Below are positions 53,853 through 63,729 of a stretch of DNA of 64,000 bases, in pieces. Position 1 is the first letter of the stretch. Every line of letters begins with the position of its first letter. The stretch is from Pseudomonadota bacterium (GTDB lineage: Bacteria; Pseudomonadota; Gammaproteobacteria; Burkholderiales; Burkholderiaceae_B): the NCBI GenBank assembly GCA_023425645.1, contig JAFACG010000025.1:26657-90656 (forward strand). The letters run 5' to 3'. The position numbers were made by a program, and so were the translations under genes. The notes beneath the pieces were generated by a model. The model did not search any database. It was given only the letters and a program-made list of their open reading frames with translations, and was not told where the DNA came from.

Positions 53853-56024
53853 TCAGACCGTGGCGTGGGCTTGCTTGAAGACCAGGCGCCATTGGTGCAG
53901 CAGAGGCTCGGTGTAGCCGTTGGGCTGTTCCAGGCCTTTGAGCACCAGATCTTCGGCGGCCTTGTAGGCTTCCGAAGTGTCGAAGTTGCCGGCCATGTCG
54001 CGGTAGGCGGGATCGCCGGCGTTCTGCTTGTCCACGACGGCGGCCATGCGATGCAGGGTCTGGACGACCTGGTCGCGGGTGACGATGCCGTGCAGCAGCC
54101 AGTTGGCGATGTGCTGGCTGGAGATGCGCAGCGTGGCGCGGTCTTCCATCAGGCCCACGTCATGGATGTCGGGCACCTTGGAGCAGCCCACGCCCTGGTC
54201 GATCCAGCGCACCACGTAACCCAGGATGCCCTGGGCGTTGTTGTCCAGCTCTTCCTGGATTTCCTGGGCGGTCCAGGTGGGTTTCTCCACCACGGGGATG
54301 GTCAGGATGCTGTCCAGGTAGTCGTTGTTTTCGTTTTCCAGGCTCTTCTGGACTTCCACCACGTTGACCTGGTGGTAGTGCAGCGCGTGCAGCGTGGCGG
54401 CCGTGGGCGAAGGCACCCAGGCGGTGTTGCCGCCGGCCTTGGGATGGGCGATCTTCTGCTCCAGCATCTCGGCCATCAGGTCGGGCATGGCCCACATGCC
54501 TTTGCCGATCTGGGCATGGCCGCGCAGGCCGCACTGCAGGCCGACCTGGACGTTGTTGCGCTCGTAGGCGGGTTGCCACGTGGCTTGCTTCATGTCGGCC
54601 TTGCGCACGACGGGGCCGGCCTGCATGCAGGTGTGGATCTCGTCGCCGGTGCGGTCCAGGAAGCCGGTGTTGATGAACACCACGCGCTCGGTGGCCTTGG
54701 CGATGGCGGCCTTCAGGTTCACGCTGGTGCGGCGCTCTTCGTCCATGATGCCGATCTTGACCGTGTTGGCGGGCAGGCCCAGCAGGGCTTCGACGCGGTC
54801 GAAGGTCTCGCAGGCGAAGGCCACTTCGTCGGGGCCGTGCATCTTGGGCTTGACCACGTACAGCGAGCCGGTGCGCGAATTCTTCTTCAGCTGCAGGTCG
54901 CGCATGCCGATCAGGGTGGTGACCACGGCGTCCAGGATGCCTTCGGGGATCTCGAAGCCTTCGCCGTCGATGATGGCGGGGTTGGTCATCAGGTGGCCCA
55001 CGTTGCGCACGAACATCAGCGAGCGGCCGGGCAGCACCTGGGCCTTGCCTTGCAGGTCGGTGTACTGGCGGTCTTCGGCCAGGCGGCGGGTGAAGACCTT
55101 GTCGCCCTTGCGGATGTCTTCGGTCAGCGAGCCGGTGATCAGGCCCAGCCAGTTGCGGTAGGCCAGGGTCTTGTCCTCGGCGTCCACGGCGGCCACGGAG
55201 TCTTCGCAGTCCATGATGGTGGTCAGGGCCGATTCCAGGACGATGTCCTTCACGCCGGCCGGATCGGTCTTGCCGATGGGGCTGTCGGCGTCGATCTGCA
55301 GCTCGAAGTGCAGGCCGTTGTGCAGGAACACGATGGCCTCGGGCGCGTCGGGCTGGCCGCGGTAGCCCAGCAGGGTGGTGGTGTCCTTCAGGCCGGTGCT
55401 GCCGCCGTCTTCCAGCGTGACGCGCAGGGCGCCGTCGACGATGGCGTAGGAGGTGGCCTGGTCGTGGCTGCCCTGGGCCAGGGGGATGGAATCGTTCAGG
55501 AACTGGCGGCCGAAGGCGATGACCTTGGCGCCGCGCACGGGATTGTAGGCGCCGCCGCGCTCCGCGCCGTCGGCGTCGGGGATGGCGTTGGTGCCGTACA
55601 GGGCGTCGTACAGGCTGCCCCAGCGCGCGTTCGCGGCGTTCAGGGCGTAGCGGGCGTTCATGATGGGCACGACCAGCTGCGGGCCGCCCTGGTCGGTGAT
55701 CTCGGTGTCCACGTTGGCGGTGTTCACCTGCACGGAGGCGGGCGCATCATGCAGGTAGCCGATGGATTTCAGGAACGTCTTGTAGGCGCCCATGTCGGCG
55801 ATGGGACCTGGGTTCGCGCCGTGCCATTTGTCCAGTTCGGCCTGCAGGCGGTCGCGCTCGGCGAGCAGTGCGCGGTTCTTGGGGGCCAGGTCATGTACCA
55901 GTTTGTCGAAACCAGCCCAGAAGGACTCGGAGGAAACACCAGTGCCGGGCAAGGCTTCTTGCTCGATGAACTGATGAAGCACCTCGGCGACTTGCAATCG
56001 CTGGCAGGAGATTCGTGTGGTCAT
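53853..56024 (-). CDS. glcB: Malate synthase G
   Basis: A 723-residue malate synthase of the G type, the normal length, condensing acetyl-CoA with glyoxylate to malate. Characteristic segments include M-D-C-E-D-S-V-A near residue 270, [11 protein letters not shown] near 333 and [11 protein letters not shown] near 450. The C-terminus carries the catalytic-aspartate region around Q-R-I-S-S-Q-H-like [10 protein letters not shown]. It serves the glyoxylate cycle or glycolate use. It stands alone; acetyl-CoA from aromatic breakdown would be one source of substrate. Confidence 0.97.
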   Translation of the reverse strand: MTTRISCQRLQVAEVLHQFIEQEALPGTGVSSESFWAGFDKLVHDLAPKNRALLAERDRLQAELDKWHGANPGPIADMGAYKTFLKSIGYLHDAPASVQVNTANVDTEITDQGGPQLVVPIMNARYALNAANARWGSLYDALYGTNAIPDADGAERGGAYNPVRGAKVIAFGRQFLNDSIPLAQGSHDQATSYAIVDGALRVTLEDGGSTGLKDTTTLLGYRGQPDAPEAIVFLHNGLHFELQIDADSPIGKTDPAGVKDIVLESALTTIMDCEDSVAAVDAEDKTLAYRNWLGLITGSLTEDIRKGDKVFTRRLAEDRQYTDLQGKAQVLPGRSLMFVRNVGHLMTNPAIIDGEGFEIPEGILDAVVTTLIGMRDLQLKKNSRTGSLYVVKPKMHGPDEVAFACETFDRVEALLGLPANTVKIGIMDEERRTSVNLKAAIAKATERVVFINTGFLDRTGDEIHTCMQAGPVVRKADMKQATWQPAYERNNVQVGLQCGLRGHAQIGKGMWAMPDLMAEMLEQKIAHPKAGGNTAWVPSPTAATLHALHYHQVNVVEVQKSLENENNDYLDSILTIPVVEKPTWTAQEIQEELDNNAQGILGYVVRWIDQGVGCSKVPDIHDVGLMEDRATLRISSQHIANWLLHGIVTRDQVVQTLHRMAAVVDKQNAGDPAYRDMAGNFDTSEAYKAAEDLVLKGLEQPNGYTEPLLHQWRLVFKQAHATV

Positions 56025-56361
56025 GGTTACCCTTGCTGATAGTGAAAAGTGATTCGGTAAAGGCGATGTCGCAGACCAACCCGAAGCAAAGGCCGGGCGT
56101 ACATCGCTGCTGCAACCCGCCCGATACAGCCGGCGGGCGGGGGTCGGGCGCGGGACGCTGGCCGCGGCGCAGGCGTCGGGGCTCGTATGGCATCAGGGCA
56201 AGCAGACCGTCATCCAACGGCATATAAAAAACGCTAAACCCTCGCAAACAAGCTCTAACGGAGGCTAATTTTGCGGCTTGATGGCAGACGGCACACGCGC
56301 GTCCAGCACAACGCCAGGTTGGATAACGCTAAATTATGAAGGAGTCGGCCTGCTCGAATCT

Positions 56362-56398
56362 CATACTTATTGTAATAAGACTGCATACTTAATGTATT
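56362..56398. promoter_or_regulatory. Two 15-bp direct repeats, 22 bases apart, in the glcB upstream region
   Basis: CATACTTATTGTAAT (56362-56376) and CATACTTAATGTATT (56384-56398) differ at two positions and are offset by 22 bases, two helical turns. The first also contains the palindrome CTTATTGTAATAAG (56366-56379). They lie about 340 bases before glcB in a 393-base gene-free gap (56025-56417) and just beyond the end of the AEC gene. A regulator site is plausible; I see no clear promoter elements nearer glcB. Confidence 0.4.
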
Positions 56399-56417
56399 TA
56401 CTGGTTTTCGCCAAGTC

Positions 56418-57359
56418 TTATATATGAGGTAGAAGACGTACGAGCACCGAAACGGTCGCCACGGACAGCAATGTGGACCACAGGATGGAGCGCGAGATCA
56501 GGGCGCTATCCCGCATGTAGAGCGCCGCGAGCATGAATGGACCGGTGCCGGTGGGCAGGGCGGAAAGCAGTACGGCGATGCTGGCCCACATCACCGGCAT
56601 ATCGAACAAAACGAAGGCAAACAGCGCAGCCAGGGCTGGCTGGACGAGCAGTTTTAGGCACAAAACAACAGAAAGACGTGTCCGCTGGGTGGACAGGGGG
56701 GCTTGCGGTTGCGCCAGAAACAGTCCAATGCAAACCAGAGCGCAGGGGCTGGCCGCCGCGCCCAGCAGGCCGGCGGTGCTGGACAGGCCCGCGGGCAGCC
56801 GCAGTTCGCCCAGGGCGAAGGCTGCGCCGGCCAGCGGCGCCAGCACCAGGGGGTTGCGCAGCAGCGAACGCCCCACCGTCAGGGCCACGGCCAGGCCGTT
56901 GCCGCCGCGCTGGCGCAGGAACTCGATCTTGGCCAGGGTGAAGGCGAACAGCAGGCAGGCCGTCATGACGATGGCCAGCGCCACCACGGGCAGGCTTTGC
57001 GGACCATAAAGCATCAGGCACAACGGGATGCCCATGTAGCCGGAATTGGAGTAGGAGGCCGAGAGCGCGTCCAGGGCGGCGTCCGCGCGCTCCACGCCCT
57101 GGCGGCGGCTGGACAGCCAGCCCAGCAGATAGACGACGGCGATGCTCAGCAGCGTGGCGGCGATGAAGCCGGGCTGGCGCAACTGGTCCAGGGGGATTTC
57201 GGCCATGGCCTTGAACAGCAGCGCCGGCAGGGCCAGGTAGACCACGAACTTGTTGAGCGCGTCCATGGCCTCCCCGCCCAGCACGCCGCCGCGCCGGGCC
57301 AGCCAGCCCAGCAGGATCAGGGCGAACGTGGGCAGGACGGCGTTGATGATCTGGTTCAC
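56418..57359 (-). CDS. AEC-family transporter
   Basis: A 313-residue integral membrane protein with about ten helices in two halves, the auxin efflux carrier (AEC) family fold. The central Y-S-N-S-G-Y-M-G-I-P near residue 106 and P-T-G-T-G-P-F near 273 are typical. It starts with GTG at 57359, giving the usual N-terminus. Bacterial members mostly move dicarboxylates such as malate or malonate; the family name does not imply auxin transport here. It is divergent from the AMP nucleosidase gene. Confidence 0.9.
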   Translation of the reverse strand: MNQIINAVLPTFALILLGWLARRGGVLGGEAMDALNKFVVYLALPALLFKAMAEIPLDQLRQPGFIAATLLSIAVVYLLGWLSSRRQGVERADAALDALSASYSNSGYMGIPLCLMLYGPQSLPVVALAIVMTACLLFAFTLAKIEFLRQRGGNGLAVALTVGRSLLRNPLVLAPLAGAAFALGELRLPAGLSSTAGLLGAAASPCALVCIGLFLAQPQAPLSTQRTRLSVVLCLKLLVQPALAALFAFVLFDMPVMWASIAVLLSALPTGTGPFMLAALYMRDSALISRSILWSTLLSVATVSVLVRLLPHI

Positions 57360-57381
57360 GGCAGGATAAGGGACGGAAGCG

Positions 57382-57407
57382 ATAAGCGGGCACTATAAAC
57401 CGCTTAT
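57382..57407. promoter_or_regulatory. Inverted repeat in the AEC/amn divergent promoter
   Basis: Perfect 8-base arms ATAAGCGG (57382-57389) and CCGCTTAT (57400-57407) flank a 10-base spacer containing TATAAA. The position between divergent starts fits an operator for a dimeric regulator. Confidence 0.5.
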
Positions 57408-57458
57408 GATTGTCATGCTGTCTTTCTATACTCGTTTTTTTGCTTTGGAACTGTCGCC

Positions 57459-58961
57459 ATGCTTGAGCAGACCGGTTATGCCCGCACCACGTCCACGCCC
57501 GAACTGATCCCGTTCGCTGGTTACGAGGACGCCGGCCGGGCCGTGGCGCAGTTGCGCGCCATCTACGACCGCAACACGGCGTTTCTGCGCGACTCCTTCG
57601 CCCAGTGCCTGCAGACGGGCTTTCCGCGCGGTCAGCGCTTCCGGGCCTGCTATCCGGCCGTGCGCCTGCGCGTGGACACCTACCAGGAAGTGGACAGCCG
57701 CCTGTCCTACGGCCACGTGGTCGAGCCCGGCACCTACATGACCACCATCACGGCGCCCGAGCTCTACCACGACTATCTGCTCGAGCAGCTGGAGCTGTTG
57801 ATCCGCAACCACGGCGTGAAGGTGGAGATCGGCGAATCCTCCCTGCCCATCCCCTTGCATTTCGCGTTGAACAACGGGGTGAAGTCCGCCGTCACCATCG
57901 TGCCCGAATCCCCCGTCGACACCTTGAGGGATCATTTCGACGTGCCCGACCTGGCCGTCATGGACGACGCCATCGTCAACGGCACCTGGGAGCGCGTGCA
58001 CAACGAGCCCCTGCCCCTAGCGCCCTTCACCGCGCCGCGCATCGACTATTCCCTGCACCGCCTGCAGCACTACACGGCCACGCGCCCGGAGTACTTCCAG
58101 AACTTCGTCTTGTTCACCAACTACCAGTTCTACGTGGATGAGTTCTGCCAGTGGGCGCGCGATGTGCTGGCGGCCGACGACCAGGGCTACATAGACCTGG
58201 TCGAGCCGGGCAACATCATCACGCCGGCCGGCGCCCATGCGGCCACCACCGGTTCGCCCCTGGCCCGCGCCCCGCAGATGCCCTCCTACCACCTGCGGCG
58301 CGCCAACCATACCGGCATCACCCTGATCAACATCGGCGTGGGCCCGTCCAACGCCAAGACCATCACCGACCACGTGGCGGTGCTGCGCCCGGCCGCCTGG
58401 CTGATGCTGGGCCACTGCGCGGGCCTGCGCACCACGCAGCGCCTGGGCGACTATGTGCTGGCCCACGGCTATGTGCGCCAGGACCATGTGCTGGACGACG
58501 ACCTGCCCACCTGGGTGCCCATTCCGCCGCTGGCGGAAATCCAGGTGGCCCTGGAGCAGGCCGTGGCCGAGGTCGCGGGCCTGTCGGGCTGGGAGCTCAA
58601 GCGCATCATGCGCACGGGCACGGTGGCTTCCATCGACAACCGCAACTGGGAGCTGCGCGATCATCACGAGCCGGTGCGCCGCCTGTCGCAGTCGCGCGCC
58701 ATCGCGCTGGACATGGAGTCGGCCACCATCGCGGCCAACGGCTTCCGTTTCCGCGTGCCCTACGGCACCTTGCTGTGCGTGTCCGACAAGCCGCTGCACG
58801 GCGAGCTGAAGCTGCCGGGCATGGCCAGCGAGTTCTACGCCCGCCAGGTGGGCCAGCACCTGCACATCGGCATACGGGCGCTGGAGCTGCTGCGCGACAT
58901 GCCCAAGGAACGCCTGCATTCGCGCAAGCTGCGCAGCTTCCTGGAAACCGCCTTCCAGTAG
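57459..58961 (+). CDS. amn: AMP nucleosidase
   Basis: A 500-residue enzyme hydrolysing AMP to adenine and ribose 5-phosphate, important in purine balance. An N-terminal regulatory domain is followed by a nucleoside-phosphorylase-type catalytic domain: I-N-I-G-V-G-P-S-N-A-K near residue 290, G-H-C-A-G-L near 320 and D-M-E-S-A-T near 422. The length is that of Amn. It converges on metI with a 4-base gap. Confidence 0.93.
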   Translation: MLEQTGYARTTSTPELIPFAGYEDAGRAVAQLRAIYDRNTAFLRDSFAQCLQTGFPRGQRFRACYPAVRLRVDTYQEVDSRLSYGHVVEPGTYMTTITAPELYHDYLLEQLELLIRNHGVKVEIGESSLPIPLHFALNNGVKSAVTIVPESPVDTLRDHFDVPDLAVMDDAIVNGTWERVHNEPLPLAPFTAPRIDYSLHRLQHYTATRPEYFQNFVLFTNYQFYVDEFCQWARDVLAADDQGYIDLVEPGNIITPAGAHAATTGSPLARAPQMPSYHLRRANHTGITLINIGVGPSNAKTITDHVAVLRPAAWLMLGHCAGLRTTQRLGDYVLAHGYVRQDHVLDDDLPTWVPIPPLAEIQVALEQAVAEVAGLSGWELKRIMRTGTVASIDNRNWELRDHHEPVRRLSQSRAIALDMESATIAANGFRFRVPYGTLLCVSDKPLHGELKLPGMASEFYARQVGQHLHIGIRALELLRDMPKERLHSRKLRSFLETAFQ

Positions 58962-58965
58962 GAAC

Positions 58966-59619
58966 CTAGCGGTGGTTCACCCGCCGGGCGAGCCACTCGC
59001 CCGCGAACTGGATCAGCGACACCACCGCGATCAGGATCACGATCACCTCGAACATGACGCGGGTCTCGTAGCGCTCGTAGCCATAGCGTATGGCCAGGTC
59101 TCCCAGGCCGCCCGCGCCCACGGCGCCGGCCATGGCCGAGGCGTTGATCATGGCGATGACGCTGACCGTCATGCCGCCGATGATGCCCGGCAGCGCCTCG
59201 GGCAGCAGCACGTGGCGCACGATGTGGCGGCGCTCGCAGCCCATGGCCCGCGCGGCCTCGATCAGGCCCGGGTCCACGTCGTTCAGGCTGACCTGGGCGA
59301 TGCGCGCGAAAAAGGGAATCAGGTTGGCCGACAGCGGCACGATGGCCGCCCAGGTGCCCAGCGTGGTGCCGACCAGGGCGCGCGTCACCGGCAGCATGGC
59401 GATCAGCAGGATGATGAAGGGCACGGCCCGAAAGGCATTGATCAGGACCGACAGCGCCTTGTGGCAGCGCGGCAGGGGGTGGATGCCGCCCTTGCCGGTG
59501 ATGGCCAGCACGAGCGCGATGAGCAGCCCGGTCGAGATGGCGATCATCGAGGAGACCCCCACCATGATCAGGGTCTCCAGGAAGGCGGCCAGGTACTTGT
59601 CGAGCGCGGGCGAGGACAT
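58966..59619 (-). CDS. metI: Methionine ABC transporter permease
   Basis: A 217-residue permease with five predicted helices and the EAA loop E-A-A-R-A-M-G-C near residue 124, standard for MetI. It begins 13 bases after the metQ-like gene. No metN ATPase is present on either side, unlike the usual metNIQ order, so the ATPase must be supplied from elsewhere. Confidence 0.92.
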   Translation of the reverse strand: MSSPALDKYLAAFLETLIMVGVSSMIAISTGLLIALVLAITGKGGIHPLPRCHKALSVLINAFRAVPFIILLIAMLPVTRALVGTTLGTWAAIVPLSANLIPFFARIAQVSLNDVDPGLIEAARAMGCERRHIVRHVLLPEALPGIIGGMTVSVIAMINASAMAGAVGAGGLGDLAIRYGYERYETRVMFEVIVILIAVVSLIQFAGEWLARRVNHR

Positions 59620-59632
59620 GGCGGACGCGCCC

Positions 59633-60439
59633 TCAGTCGAAGACGGGAATCACCGAGCCCTCGAACTTGCTCTCGATGAAGTCCTTGACCGCGGGCGAGT
59701 GGTAGGCCTTGACCAGTTCGGGCACCCAGGGCGCGTCCTTGTCCTGCTCGCGCACCGCGATGATGTTCACGTAGGGATTGTCCTCGGCCTTCTCGACGGC
59801 GATGCCGTCGCGGGTGGCGATCAGGCCGGCCTGGTAGGCGAAGCTGTTGACGATGGCGGCGGCGTCCACGTCCTGCAGGGAGCGGGCCAGCACCACGGAG
59901 GTGCTCTCCACGAAGTCCAGCTTCTTCGGATTGCTCGCCACGTCGGCCAGCGTCACCGCGCCCTGGCGCGGGTCCGCGCCGTCTCGCAGCGTGATCAGGC
60001 CGTGGTCGCGCAGCACCGCCAGCGCGCGGGTCTGGTTGCTGGGATCGTTGGGAATGCCGATCTTGGCGCCCTCGGGCAAGTCCTTGATGTCCTTGTAGCG
60101 GCGCGAATAAAAGGCGATGGGCGAGATCAGGGTATTGGCCACCGGCACGATGCGGTAGCCGCGCTGCTTGACCTGGTCGTTCAGGAAAGGGATGTGCTGG
60201 AAGGCGTTGGCGTGCAGATCGCCGTTGTTCAGCGCCTCGTTGGGGCTGGCGGTGCCGGTGATGACCACCGGCTGCACCTTCAGGCCGCGCTCGGCCGCCA
60301 CCCTGGTGACCACTTCCCAGATCTGTTCGTCCACCCCGCCGCGCACGCCGACTTTCAGCGGGGCGTCGTCCGCCGCCCAGGCCTGGGAGGCGGTCAGGAT
60401 GAACAGGGCCAGCAGGCGGCGTGCGAGGTAGGGCTTCAT
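59633..60439 (-). CDS. metQ: MetQ/NlpA family substrate-binding protein
   Basis: A 268-residue receptor of the NlpA family with the ligand-pocket segments A-F-Q-H-I-P-F-L near residue 80 and I-P-N-D-P-S-N near 127. The signal peptide ends A-W-A with no lipobox cysteine, so it is predicted to be soluble in the periplasm rather than a lipoprotein, which is unusual for MetQ. The ATG at 60439 is chosen because it opens the signal peptide. Methionine or a related amino acid is the likely ligand. Confidence 0.9.
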   Translation of the reverse strand: MKPYLARRLLALFILTASQAWAADDAPLKVGVRGGVDEQIWEVVTRVAAERGLKVQPVVITGTASPNEALNNGDLHANAFQHIPFLNDQVKQRGYRIVPVANTLISPIAFYSRRYKDIKDLPEGAKIGIPNDPSNQTRALAVLRDHGLITLRDGADPRQGAVTLADVASNPKKLDFVESTSVVLARSLQDVDAAAIVNSFAYQAGLIATRDGIAVEKAEDNPYVNIIAVREQDKDAPWVPELVKAYHSPAVKDFIESKFEGSVIPVFD

Positions 60440-60590
60440 GACGGCTTCCTTCAGGAGTGCAATGGAAGAATCCATTCTAGGAAGCTCGCCGCCCGCGCCC
60501 TACGACAGACTGATTACATGGTTATGCCGGGCGCGGTCGTAAACATATAGCCGGGCGCTGGCCTGAGCCGCCGTCCGGCCGCCACGGGCA

Positions 60591-61616
60591 TCAGCGCGAC
60601 TGGGCGATGGCCTCGCGCGCCTTCTTCACCAGGTCCTCGCCTATGGTCTTGGTCCATTTCTCGACCACGGGCGCGGTGGCCTGCGCGAAGGCCTGGTGCT
60701 GCTCGGGCGTCAGGCGCGTGATGGTCACGCCGTGGCCTTCGATCTCCTTGAGCAGGCTGGGGTCCTCGGCCGTGATGCCTTTGCGGGCGATCTCGATCTC
60801 GCGCTTGCCGGCCTCGATGGCGGCTTCGCGCACGATCTTCTGGTCCTCGGGCGACCAGGACTTCCAGACGTCGCGGTTGACCACGAAGACCAGCGGATCG
60901 GACACATAGTTCCAGAGCGTCAGGTACTGCTGCTGCACATCGTAGAGCTTGGCGCCGGCATAGATGGACAGCGGGTTCTCCTGGCCGTCCACGGCCTTGT
61001 TGGCCAGGGCGGGCTGGGCGTCGGCCCAGCTCATCTGGGTGGGGTTGGCGCCCAGCGCGGTGAAGGTGTCGATGTAGAGCGGCGAGCCGACCACGCGCAG
61101 CTTCAGGCCCTTCATGTCCTCGGGCTTGGAGACTTCATGCTTGGAATTGCTCAGCTGGCGAAAGCCGTTCTCGCCCCAGGCCAGCGGCACCACCCCCGCC
61201 TTCTCGATGTAGCCGAACAGTTCCTTGCCCACCTCGCCCTGGATGAGCGCGTCCGTGGCCTTGGAGTCCGGCTGCAGGAAGGGCAGCGAAAACAGGTTCA
61301 GTTGCTTGATCTGCGGCGACCAGTTGATGGTGGAGCCCACGGCCATGTCGATCAGGCCCTGGCGGATGGCGGTGAATTCGCGCGTCTGGTCGCCCTGCAC
61401 CAGCGAGGTGCCGGGATAGATCTTGATGTTGATGCGTCCGTCGGTGCGCTCGCGCACCAGGTCGGACCAGATCACCGCGCCCTGTCCCCAGGGGAAGGTG
61501 GTGCCCACCACGATGGACAATTTGTATTCGGACTTGTAGGCCGCCTGGGCGGCGGACGCGCCGGCCAGCGTGGCGGCCGTGCAGGCCAGGGCGGCCAGGA
61601 TGTGTCGCAGTTTCAT
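60591..61616 (-). CDS. TRAP transporter substrate-binding protein (DctP-type)
   Basis: A 341-residue periplasmic receptor with a signal peptide ending A-Q-A. The DctP signature G-L-K-L-R-V-V near residue 160 includes the carboxylate-binding arginine. It is last in a Q-M-P operon on the minus strand. It belongs to the same family as the receptor at 24476 but is clearly divergent, so the two systems probably take different acids. Confidence 0.93.
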   Translation of the reverse strand: MKLRHILAALACTAATLAGASAAQAAYKSEYKLSIVVGTTFPWGQGAVIWSDLVRERTDGRINIKIYPGTSLVQGDQTREFTAIRQGLIDMAVGSTINWSPQIKQLNLFSLPFLQPDSKATDALIQGEVGKELFGYIEKAGVVPLAWGENGFRQLSNSKHEVSKPEDMKGLKLRVVGSPLYIDTFTALGANPTQMSWADAQPALANKAVDGQENPLSIYAGAKLYDVQQQYLTLWNYVSDPLVFVVNRDVWKSWSPEDQKIVREAAIEAGKREIEIARKGITAEDPSLLKEIEGHGVTITRLTPEQHQAFAQATAPVVEKWTKTIGEDLVKKAREAIAQSR

Positions 61617-61657
61617 GGGGCGTGTCTCCCTTTTTTTATCAGTGGTGATGAAGTCTT

Positions 61658-62959
61658 CTAGTTGAAGCCCAGGTGGCGCGGCAGCCACAGGGCGATCTCG
61701 GGTTGTGCAATGACCAGCAGCATGGTGGCGCCCATGCCCAGCAGCAGCCAGCCCACCCAGCGCAGCGTGCTTTCCATGGGCACGCCGGCGATGCGGCAGG
61801 ACACCATCAGGTTCACGGCCACCGGCGGGGTGAATTGCCCCAGGGCCACGTTCAGCGTCAGCAGCACGCCGAACCAGACCGGGTGCCAGCCGAAGTTGTG
61901 CACGATGGGCATGAACAGCGGCACGAAGATCAGGAAGATGGAGATGCCGTCCAGGAACATGCCCAGCACGATCAGCAACACGATCATCAGCGCCAGGATG
62001 CCGTACTCGCCCAGCCCCGAGTTGATGATGGCGGAGGTCAGGGGATCGACGATGCTCAGGGTGGACAAGGCCCAGGCGAAGATGCCGGCCAGCGCCACCA
62101 CCATCATGATCACGGCCGACAGTTCCGCGGCCTCGCGCAGGATGTCGAACAGGTCGCGCACCTTGATGGTGCGATGGATGGCCATGCCCACGAACAGGCC
62201 GTAGAACACGGCCACCACCGCGGCCTCGGTGGGCGTGAACAGGCCCATGCGCATGCCGCCCAGGATGATGACCGGGGCGATCAGGCCCCAGGACGCTTCG
62301 CGCAGGCTGCGCCAGAACGGCGGGCGCGGCAGCTGGGATTCGGCCGTGCCCAGCTTGTAGCGGCGCGACAGCCACACCGCCGGGACGATCAGGCCTATGC
62401 CGGCCAGGATGCCGGGGAACATGCCGGCGGCGAACAGCGCCGGCACGGAGGCTTCGGGCACTAGCACGGAATAGATGATGAAGGCGATCGAGGGCGGGAT
62501 CAGGATGTCGGTGGCCGCCCCGGCGGCCACGATGCTGGCGGAAAAGGGATTGGGATAGCCGGCGCGCTTCATGGCCCCTATCATCACCGCGCCCACGGCG
62601 GCCGCGCAGGCGGGGCCGGAACCGGAGATGCCGCCCAGGAACATGGCTACGGCGATGGCCACCAGCGGCAGCATGCCCGGCCCGCGCCCCACCACGGCGA
62701 TGGCGAAGTTGACCAGGCGGCTGGCCACGCCGGAGCGGTCGAAGATGGAGCCCACCAGCACGAACATGGGGATGGCCAGCAGCGGGTACTTGGCCAGCCC
62801 GGCGTAGAAGCTCTGGGGCACGGCCATCAGGCCGAACCAGTGCGTGTCCAGGTTGGACATCAGGATGGCGAAGGCCCCGCCCGCGCCCAGGGCCACGCCC
62901 ACGGGCACGCCCACGATCATCAGGGCGATGAAGATCAGGAACAGCGCGGCGGCGATCAT
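61658..62959 (-). CDS. TRAP transporter large permease (DctM-type)
   Basis: A 433-residue multi-spanning permease with G-V-P-V-G-V-A near residue 17, I-L-I-P-P-S near 150, F-T-P-T-E-A-A near 240 and F-T-P-P-V-A-V-N near 378. The ATG at 62959 overlaps the DctQ stop by 4 bases. Confidence 0.93.
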   Translation of the reverse strand: MIAAALFLIFIALMIVGVPVGVALGAGGAFAILMSNLDTHWFGLMAVPQSFYAGLAKYPLLAIPMFVLVGSIFDRSGVASRLVNFAIAVVGRGPGMLPLVAIAVAMFLGGISGSGPACAAAVGAVMIGAMKRAGYPNPFSASIVAAGAATDILIPPSIAFIIYSVLVPEASVPALFAAGMFPGILAGIGLIVPAVWLSRRYKLGTAESQLPRPPFWRSLREASWGLIAPVIILGGMRMGLFTPTEAAVVAVFYGLFVGMAIHRTIKVRDLFDILREAAELSAVIMMVVALAGIFAWALSTLSIVDPLTSAIINSGLGEYGILALMIVLLIVLGMFLDGISIFLIFVPLFMPIVHNFGWHPVWFGVLLTLNVALGQFTPPVAVNLMVSCRIAGVPMESTLRWVGWLLLGMGATMLLVIAQPEIALWLPRHLGFN

Positions 62960-63477
62960 GGTTCGCCCCGCCAGCGACGCACCCACATGCCCAGCAGGCG
63001 CAGGCTCAGGGTGGTGGACAGGATGGGCAGCCACATGGAGTACCACCAGGTGGGCACGCCGATGGAGGGCGAGGTGTCGCCCCACTCCAGTTCGTCCAGC
63101 GCCATGCGGCCCGACAAGACGGCCATGCCGACGAAGAACAGCAGCGTCACGCCGATGCCGAACAGGGCCAGGCGGCGCCGGCGGCGCTCGGCCCCGGTGT
63201 CGGCCACGACTTCGATGCGGATGTGCAGGTGGCGCACGAAGGCGCTGGCCCCGGCGTTCATGGTCAGCACCACGAGCAGGAAGATGGAGATTTCTTCGGT
63301 CCAGGCAAAGGAGGTGTCGGTCAGGTAGCGCACGATGACGTTGGCGAAGGTGATCAGGGCCAGCGCGGCCATGATCAGGACCGAGGCCCAGTCTTCGAGC
63401 TGCAGGGGGATGCGGGTGCGGGGCGCCGGCGGGGTGACCAGGTGTTCTTGCGGCGGTTCTTGAAGGCGTGGTTCCAT
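62956..63477 (-). CDS. TRAP transporter small permease (DctQ-type)
   Basis: A 173-residue membrane protein with four helices; N-V-I-V-R-Y and F-A-W-T-E-E-I near residues 45-60 are typical. The ATG at 63477 is preferred; a TTG nine codons upstream (63504) is possible. It is first in the operon. No clear promoter is seen upstream, where the intergenic repeat begins about 160 bases away. Confidence 0.9.
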   Translation of the reverse strand: MEPRLQEPPQEHLVTPPAPRTRIPLQLEDWASVLIMAALALITFANVIVRYLTDTSFAWTEEISIFLLVVLTMNAGASAFVRHLHIRIEVVADTGAERRRRRLALFGIGVTLLFFVGMAVLSGRMALDELEWGDTSPSIGVPTWWYSMWLPILSTTLSLRLLGMWVRRWRGEP

Positions 63478-63637
63478 GGAGGATGGATTCGGGATTTGCG
63501 ACAAAGCTACATGCTAGCGGTCATGGGGCGCGCTGGCATTGGGTGATTTCCCCGGTGGACGCCTCTGCGTGAGGTCCTGAGCACGGCGACAAAGGTTCTT
63601 TCTCGACGTTCGTGGGCGCTGCAATATGAGCAATGTC

Positions 63638-63729
63638 TTTTTGGACCAAGCAGGGGAAAGACTCGGTTTTCTTGGCCCAAACGGCGCTGTGTCAGCATCA
63701 CCCAGGGATCGAGCGCGGTGATCCAAGGC
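63638..63729. repeat. Nested-palindrome intergenic repeat, copy 2 (without inner palindrome)
   Basis: This segment matches the flanks of 42205-42385, sharing for example CTTGGCCCAAACGGCG at 63671-63686 and the following stretch to CCAAGGC. Its own arms, TTTTTGGACCAAG and CTTGGCCCAAA, still form an imperfect inverted repeat. It lacks the roughly 65-base inner palindrome of copy 1. Confidence 0.7.

Noticed and set aside
53505..56039. 844-codon plus-strand open frame opposite glcB
   Set aside because: glcB on the other strand is unmistakable, so this is an antisense shadow.
56418..57359. AEC transporter as the auxin exporter belonging to the auxin pathway
   Set aside because: The family name derives from plant proteins; bacterial members mainly carry dicarboxylates, and the gene is over 30 kb from the catabolic cluster.
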